Of a stretch of DNA of 64,000 bases, positions 58,204 through 64,000 are shown one piece after another. Source of the stretch: Gnetum montanum (Eukaryota > Streptophyta > Gnetopsida > Gnetales > Gnetaceae). The notes under the pieces were generated by a model. The model was given only the letters and a program-made list of their open reading frames with translations. It made no database searches and was not told the DNA's origin. Each line of letters opens with the position of its first letter. Within the stretch, counting starts at the first letter, position 1. A program made the translations under genes and the position numbers. The DNA is taken from contig MNCI01014495.1 in assembly GCA_015680685.1 (NCBI GenBank), forward strand, positions 459,279-523,278, in the 5' to 3' direction.

Positions 58204-59474
58204 GATAGGGGCTTTTCCATTTTGTTGCCTTGGGTATTGTCACCGTACAATGCCATGAATTGAGGACAAGTCTTTTCAGAATGTTGCCTCGTATTATGAA
58301 GACGACAATAATCATCATTAGTTGATGCACTTGGTTGTCCTGGTTGTATAGGGCTTTTACTATTGTTTCTCTTTAATTCAACCACTTCGTTGGATAGTTG
58401 TTGTAGTGAGGTAAGTATTTGGATCATCCGATTTTGAGTTTGGGTTGGTGGTTCAACAGAATTTGATGTCCCATTTGGGTTTATGATGGATTGAATCAAG
58501 GCTTTTGAGTTGTCATCATTCAGACCAGTGTTGGATGGTAAGAATGAAGAGGACATGAGGCTTTGTGAGTAATTACTTAAAGGTGGAGTTGATTGAAAAG
58601 GAGAAACAACTTGAGGCATAACATTAGATGCTTGAAAACTTGGTAGGAGTGGGTTCGATTGCATCGGGTTGCCAACACTCATCATCCCGAATTGGGTTTG
58701 GATGCTATTCATAAGGGTTATTTGTTCTAATTTCACAGCTTTTGACATTGCACCTTGTATTTCCATTATGTTGGGATCAGATTTGATAGCATAAGCAAAG
58801 AATGGGTCGATGGTAGAGAGATAAAAGTTGAGAATACCATCTGGTTGTAATCGCATCTCATTTGGCACATAGGCAAGTTGATGGAGGAATCTAAGATTAT
58901 AATCCCTAACGTTTTCCCTGGGTAGCTTTCTTAGGCTGGTAAAATTGCTTGATGCGATAGCAGGGCTTGTAAATTTGTCAAATTGATTCAAAAACTTGTT
59001 TTTGAATTCTTGCCATGTGTTGATAGAGGCATCAGGAAGCATTAAGAACCATTGGGTTGCTTTGGTCCTAAATGTCGTTACAAATGCTCTGCATGCCACA
59101 TCGTTATGTATAATGTTGTGGATCCCTAATAAAGTTTCAAAACATTGTATGTGTTGACGTGCATCATTCGTAGGGATTGAAGGATTGAAGAACAAGTTTA
59201 AGTTTTGAAGAGACCTTAGTATGTCGTGGTAGTTGTGAAAGTTAAAAGGGTTTCTTACTAAAGGAGTCGGGGGTTGATGGGCTACCATCTTAGTTCGAGG
59301 TTTTTTAGGAATTGAACTTGGAAAAGGTGAAGCTCGTTGTTTTCTCAAAGTAGATTGACAAGTAACCGGTTGACTAGGGGTAAGAGTATGAGTTCTTTGT
59401 TGAGATACTCCGTAAGAAANTTTTGAAAATTTTGAAATTAAAATAAAGCAGTAAAATTGAAAATAAAGGGGCAA
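58152..59474 (-). CDS. gag of the young Ty3-type element
   Basis: 440 residues, open apart from one N at 59420 (residue 19). Retrotransposon gag domain about residues 80-240: C-F-E-T-L-L-G-I-H-N, W-F-L-M-L-P-D, W-Q-E-F-K-N-K-F-L-N-Q-F, and N-V-R-D-Y-N-L-R-F. A Ser/Pro/Asn-rich spacer follows, then a C-R-L-H-N-T-R-Q-H-S-E-K-T-C knuckle near 393. It forms the capsid-like particle. The true start may be an internal Met (residue ~63), as the first ~60 residues precede the conserved region and contain the N. Confidence 0.85.
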   Translation of the reverse strand: MPLYFQFYCFILISKFSKXSYGVSQQRTHTLTPSQPVTCQSTLRKQRASPFPSSIPKKPRTKMVAHQPPTPLVRNPFNFHNYHDILRSLQNLNLFFNPSIPTNDARQHIQCFETLLGIHNIIHNDVACRAFVTTFRTKATQWFLMLPDASINTWQEFKNKFLNQFDKFTSPAIASSNFTSLRKLPRENVRDYNLRFLHQLAYVPNEMRLQPDGILNFYLSTIDPFFAYAIKSDPNIMEIQGAMSKAVKLEQITLMNSIQTQFGMMSVGNPMQSNPLLPSFQASNVMPQVVSPFQSTPPLSNYSQSLMSSSFLPSNTGLNDDNSKALIQSIINPNGTSNSVEPPTQTQNRMIQILTSLQQLSNEVVELKRNNSKSPIQPGQPSASTNDDYCRLHNTRQHSEKTCPQFMALYGDNTQGNKMEKPLSWFLMYLMRQKMKRFPH

Positions 59475-59565
59475 AAATTAAATAGACAGAAATAAGAAAT
59501 GATAATTTATATTTTTTTAAGGAAAAAGAAACATAAAAGGAAAATAAAGAAAAGGTTGAGAAACT

Positions 59566-59583
59566 GCCCTCTTTCTAGCGCCA
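59566..59583 (-). other. primer-binding site
   Basis: Minus-strand TGGCGCTAGAAAGAGGGC, six bases after the 5' LTR end; it ends the 3' strand in the CCA-complement TGG. The priming tRNA was not determined. Confidence 0.72.
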
Positions 59584-59589
59584 AAAAGG

Positions 59590-61010
59590 TGTTAATGCGT
59601 AAATTTTGGACACGCGAACATCTGTGAAAACTCGTTTGAGGAGACTATCACCTAGGGCGCCTCCTGTTTGGGTACGGAAACCCGGGAATAGTCTCAGTTG
59701 GAAAGGGCAATGTAACAGAACTTTAATAACAATATTTAAAACAAAATAAAACAAATAAAAGCTTAGATTTGATGTTGGAAACTTAAAATAATCTGTGCAA
59801 TGTGCAAAATGATGGATAATTCAAATATTCAAATTTTGTATGTCCCGCTGTTGTAGGTGCAAGCGGAGTGGCGAGCGACGCGGCAGGCAACGGGAGCAGC
59901 GATGTGGCAGCAGGCCAGACAGAGGGGCGGTGGCAGCAAAGCGAGGTGCAGCAAGCAGAAAATAGTGACGCGGCAAAGGCAGCACAACGTCAGCGACGGG
60001 AGCACAGAGGGTGGTGGCGAGCGTAGAGGCCACGTGCAGCAGTGCGAGGGATGCACAGCAGAAACAGCAACACACGCAACGCGGCAGCGGAGGAGACAGT
60101 AACAGGTCGCTGTTTCACATGCGGTTGGGGCAGAGAAGGAAACCAGCAGCGGCAGGTGGAGAAAACAGCACGGTGGCAGGCAGCGCGGGAGTCAGCGATG
60201 CGTGGTGGTAGCAGAGACAACGCGGCGGGCCACGTGGGAGAGACAGCATGGCGATGCAGTAGATATGGGACAGCAAGGCTGCAGGATAGAATAGTAACGC
60301 AGCAAGGGCAGGAGAAAACACGACAGCACGGAGGACAGGAACAGCAGAATCAGCAACCCAGCGTCAACGCAGCGTCAGGTAGTGACACAGTAGCGCAGGA
60401 GTGGCAGATGTGGTGAGCGCAGGAGCACAGAAACAACGTCGCAGGCAGAGAGACCAGCACGGCAGGCAGCGGCGACGCGGAGCGGGAGCAGCGAACGAGG
60501 TGGCAGCAAGAGTGCAGAGCAAGGTGGCAGCGGCAGAAACAGCAACGCAGCAGGCACAGGAGGCGACAATGCGGCAGCAGAAACAACGAGAGAACAGTGG
60601 CTGCGGAGAGGGAGACAGAGAGAGGTCGCAGTTGCAGATGCAGGCGGAGGCGGTGGAGAAAACCAGCAGTGGTGGGTGAAGAAACCAGCAGCGGCGGGTG
60701 TAAGAACAGTGGCAGCGCGGACGACGGTCAGGAAGGCAAGAAAACTCAGCGGAGATCTATTCCGCAGGGCCAGATCTGTCTGCCCGAGAAGCCCCCTCTC
60801 CCTCCTTCCCTGGTTTATAGCGGCTGTGAAAAGAAACGAGAAAAACCTAACCCTAATTGCAGCCACCCTTATCCACGTAAAGAGATTAAGCCCTAAGTTT
60901 AATTTTATTTTTAGTGTATTTTTAATTTTAAAGTTTTATATTTTATTGTTATGAATTAAATTGGTTCAAAAAGGCCCCATGCCTAGCATGGGTGAAAGTT
61001 GGCCTCAACA
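59590..61010 (-). repeat. 5' LTR of the young Ty3-type element
   Basis: 1,421 bases; TATA (minus GCTATAAACC) at 60812-60821. Differences from the 3' LTR are mainly C/T and G/A, as in methylated DNA. Confidence 0.92.
60812..60821 (-). promoter_or_regulatory. LTR TATA box
   Basis: GCTATAAACC on the minus strand, ~190 bases inside the LTR, the probable core promoter of the element. Confidence 0.6.
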
Positions 61011-61869
61011 AGAACGAAACGATGTTGATGCCATTTTGGTGTCACTGTTGCACCGCTACTTTTTTAGAGGAGCAGCCGTTTGTCAGAATGGCAGGAAAAG
61101 AGAGAAAAACAAAGAAAAGCGATGTTGCTGAAACAGAGAAAAATAGAAAAAAAAAACGTTGTCGGTTACTGATGTCTGCCGTTGCTGATGGACATGCGAG
61201 GTGCCACAGTCTGGCACAGCGTGTCTGTCATTTCCTGCCACTTATTCGTCTCCAACCGTTCCCGAAGAGGCCCTGCCCGAGTTGCTGTGAAGCTGACGTC
61301 GAGCCTTTGCTGTTTTCACCTCCGTCGCGCGTCTCACGCACCTACCATTTTCTGCAGCACATCTCGGTGTTGCTGCCTGACAGTACTGGCGGTCGCAAGA
61401 ACCTTGCGCCTATCATTTCTTGCCGTCCTCGCGTGGAGAGAAAAGGTCGTGATCGTCCGTCACAGAAGAAGCTGAGGCTCTGCCCCCTGCTAGCTGGCTG
61501 CAGGATCCGGCTGCCTTTGCTGGCCGCCGGCTCTGGCTCTGGCTCTGGCTCTAGCCCCCCTCCTCTCACGTTGTTTGATACCTCCCTTGTTCATAGCGGC
61601 CTGCGGGATAAACCAACGTCAACCACCGTTTCTGTCAACTGTAATCGTATGTCCCTGCTACCTTGTAACGTTCGCCACCTTCCTTGGAAACGTAACGCTA
61701 CCTCCAATGGGGGGAGCTACAAGTTGGAGAAGAAAAATAATAACCAAAACCTTAACAGAGCCCAATATTGCAAGATGACCCCAGTCACCTGCAACAAGAT
61801 AAAAGCTTAGAAAAAGCTTATCGCACCCCCGGGACGATGACAGCTAAAAAAAGAGACCAATACAACTAA
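61011..61869. repeat. possible right part of the older LTR
   Basis: It continues after the AGAAC duplication. Around 61588-61612, TTCATAGCGGCCTGCGGGATAAACC resembles the TATA neighbourhood of the young LTR, supporting relationship. A (GGCTCT)n run lies at about 61529-61551. The 272-residue plus-strand frame (60992-61810) begins inside the young LTR and is not considered real. Confidence 0.35.
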
Positions 61870-63630
61870 TTCAAAATTTAGAAAAAGGTAATATTATTGA
61901 TAAAGCCTAGTTCTCGACATTGAAGTTGAACATTACTAGCAATAGAGCATTTCATACCGTAGTCAAATTCATTGTAGTATGTGTTGTGATACCAAGCATC
62001 TAGGCGACATTTCCAAATAAAGAAGATAATCTCGAATAAGAGGATTTTCCAAGCTTTTTGAAGGTGACGCTTAACATAATCATCTTGAAAGATACAATGA
62101 GGAAAACCAATAGAATGGTTAGGAATGAAAACTTGGAGAGATTGACACCATTTCCACATGTGTTGAGAGAATGAGCAATCCCAAAAGACATGTTGAAAAG
62201 AGTCATCCGCTTTACAAATGGGGCATTTAGGATGATCAATTGCTAAAAAAAAAAAAAAACCTATGTCCAATGGGAAGACCTTGATGAACCAAGGACCAAA
62301 AAAAGAAACGGTGCTTAGGTTGGGCCTTGGAAGTCCAAATCCTACGAAAAATAGTTTTCCATTGGTGGTCCTCAAGATGTAAACTCCAACGTCTATTTAG
62401 AGTGGAGAATTGAAAAACTTGTGCATGAAACCAAGATTTGGTTTTAGAGATGTGTAAAGAGCGAAGAGGGGAACCGTCAGGCCAAAACCAATCATCATAC
62501 CAGGAGTATTAGTATGCATCTTATGCACAGCAAAGTTGGAAAGAACTTGCTCTATGTGTTGGTAAATGACAATATCTTATTTTTGAAACCCCCATTTAAC
62601 TTTCGCATGTGTCCAAGAGAGGGTAGGAGAATCATTTCTAACAGTATATAATTGATCAATATGGTGGAGATTGTGGTCAGCAAAATGATTGGCCCTATGA
62701 GAAAATTCATCATAAAGACAACCTCCATTCTTTTTAAATATAGGGGACCACCAGATGGAGTGAGTCAACAAAGATTGCAAGCTTATCTGGGAAGGTTTCC
62801 ATTGCAACAAACCTCTAGGTTGGCCCAACACCGCCAAATTTACTTGAACCAGAAAGAGCCTTTGATCTTCTGAGAGTTTTTACTAATGATCCAATTGCTC
62901 CAATGAGTATTATGCCATCTTTGGTGAATACCAAGACAAGAGATATTATGCCTAAAAAGGATCTTCCAAGCTTCATCTCATTCAATACATCGATTCACCC
63001 ATTTGGAGGCCAAGAGAATACTCTGGTGCTCAATATAGGCAAGGCCTAAGCCCCCTTGTTCTTTACTTAAAGTGCAAGTGTCCCAAGCTACTCGATGAAA
63101 AGCTTTGTGATCATCCTTATCCTCCCAAAGGAAATTCCTAAGAATGTTGTTAATGCAATGAAAGGAAGGTTTGGAAGGAGCCATAAAGGAAGAGTAATAG
63201 ACATGAGTGAAGCTCAAAATATGATTAACTACGATAAATCTACTTGCAAGAGATAAGGGTTTAGACGCCCATTTCAAAGCTTTATGTTTCACCTTTTCCA
63301 CCACATTGTTCCATATGGTAGTGGGAGTAGCAAATAAAGTAATAGGGATGCCTAAGAGGGTGAAATTATCAATAGGAGATAGCCACTTGATATCAAAATG
63401 ATAAGTCCAAGGAGGCCTAGGAGAGAAGCTAGATCGGATGGCTTGCGTTTTGTTCCAATTGATCTTAGCTCCTGAGGCTCTACAGTAGATATCTATGCAG
63501 TGCAAGGAAGTGTTAAAATTATTATGATCCTCGATCAAAGTGATAAAAGTATCATCTATAAACTGGCTATAAACAAGATCCTGTCCTTGTTGTGGAAGAG
63601 AGATACCTCTTAGTGAAACACCGTGAAAAT
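61870..63630 (-). pseudogene. L1-type LINE remnant, 3' half
   Basis: Minus strand: Q-F-I-D-D-T-F-I-T-L (RT active site, FADD in the family) near 63560. An open 186-residue piece (63538-62978) includes A-S-G-A-K-I-N-W-N-K-T-Q-A and F-L-W-E-D-K-D-D-H-K, W-D-T-C-T-L-S-K-E-Q-G-G-L-G. A zinc-finger-type reverse-transcriptase tail (zf-RVT: C-P-I-C-K, H-V-F-W-D-C-S-F-S) lies in 62375-61878. Frame breaks occur between 62980 and 62380. The 5' half is missing. Confidence 0.85.
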
Positions 63631-63870
63631 TACGAGTCGGCCTCAGGCAAAGATTCGCAATTCAAGCGAGAGCGCGCATCAGTTTTGTTCAAGGACAAGT
63701 TTACGCTCTATTATGCACGGCAGCGTAATGAGCATAATAAGCTCCAAAATAGTCAAAGGCCAGAGAAGCACAACAGTTCGACACTTTTTCTCGCGGCGCA
63801 TGAATAACTTGTCTTTATGCTCGTTACGTAGCGGTGCGTCCATTGCGTATGTCATCATTAAAGCTAGGCA
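63631..63870. other. spacer with degenerate palindromes
   Basis: Contains TTTACGCTCTATTATGCACGGCAGCGTAATGAGC near 63700 (shown in part by position), a weak version of the palindromic unit repeated from 63871. Confidence 0.5.
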
Positions 63871-64000
63871 TTGTTTACGCTTCATCATGCACAGCTGCGT
63901 AGTGAGCGTAAGTTAAGCATTGTTTACGCTTCGTCACGCCTAGCTGCGTAGTGAGCGTAAGTTACACATTATTTACGCTTCATCACGCGCAGCTACGTAG
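63871..64000. repeat. 49-bp palindromic tandem repeat, running off the window
   Basis: Units start at 63871, 63920 and 63969 (third cut by the edge). Each contains TTTACGCTTC(A/G)TCA(T/C)GC on the left and GCGTAGTGAGCGTAA on the right, which are imperfect inverse complements around AGCTGC, so every unit can fold on itself. Confidence 0.85.

Larger units (their letters stand above)
54169..61010 (-). mobile_element. young Ty3-type LTR retrotransposon lacking RT/RH/integrase core
   Basis: Identical flanks AGAAC (54164-54168, 61011-61015). LTRs 54169-55589 and 59590-61010 are both 1,421 bases and differ by my count at about 27 positions (about 98% identity). The primer-binding site TGGCGCTAGAAAGAGGGC is at 59583-59566. 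Minus-strand interior: gag (59474-58152), then an overlapping -1 frame with protease fused to an integrase tail (58203-56497). It is not an autonomous element as sequenced, yet its LTRs show recent movement. The N gap 55845-56102 lies in the 3' non-coding part. Confidence 0.92.

Noticed and set aside
60992-61810. 272-residue plus-strand open frame
   Set aside because: It begins inside the 5' LTR of a minus-strand element and runs over the target duplication into flanking DNA; low-complexity (Gly-Ser)n and no domain.
63871-64000. CRISPR-like repeat array
   Set aside because: Units abut without unique spacers and the genome is a plant nucleus; it is a plain tandem repeat.

Overview
The window is nuclear DNA of a seed plant: AT-rich, with long intergenic spaces filled by old, nested LTR retrotransposons, LINE and hAT remnants, and one host gene. 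A TIR-NBS-LRR (TNL) gene with introns excludes the grasses, which lack TNLs. The heavy load of nested, divergent Ty3-type elements and the LRR style would fit a large-genome lineage such as a gymnosperm, but that is inference. The assembly has a 258-base N gap (55845-56102) and single Ns at 35399 and 59420.

Layout. 1-12.5 kb: an apparently intact seven-exon TNL immune-receptor gene on the minus strand (start 10811, stop 4056; 1,580 residues). All six introns are GT-AG with matching phases, and the model has no frameshift or stop. It is bracketed by two related hAT-type elements in opposite orientation. One (1002-4008) carries a decayed transposase and a perfect 8-bp target duplication and lies 39 bases past the stop codon. 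The other (11383-12518) lacks transposase and lies about 570 bases upstream of the start.

12.5-27.6 kb: gene-free DNA with LINE scraps, a 17-bp minisatellite, an Athila-like LTR element that has gag but no pol (15148-21490, TSD GGGTG), an RTE-like LINE split by a solo LTR (22.5-24.1 kb) and a decayed Copia RT/RNase H (25.6-26.6 kb).

27.6-52.6 kb: a second gag-only Athila-like element (27657-34457), then a three-layer nest. The outer element (35867-52598, minus) carries a decayed gag-PR-RT-RH-IN. A plus-strand gag-only element (38462-45326) sits inside it, and a truncated minus-strand element (40688 to about 44593) that keeps gag-PR but lost RT/RH/IN sits inside that.

52.6-64 kb: a different Ty3-type family. 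A young copy (54169-61010, TSD AGAAC, two 1,421-bp LTRs differing at about 27 sites) has an open gag frame and a second frame in which the protease is joined to the integrase tail, with RT, RNase H and the integrase core missing. It sits in what looks like an older related LTR. An L1-type LINE remnant and a 49-bp palindromic tandem repeat reach the right edge.

The only convincing host gene is the TNL. The rest is a record of parasitic elements, most of which lost polymerase genes but kept gag and LTR ends, consistent with mobilisation by relatives in trans.
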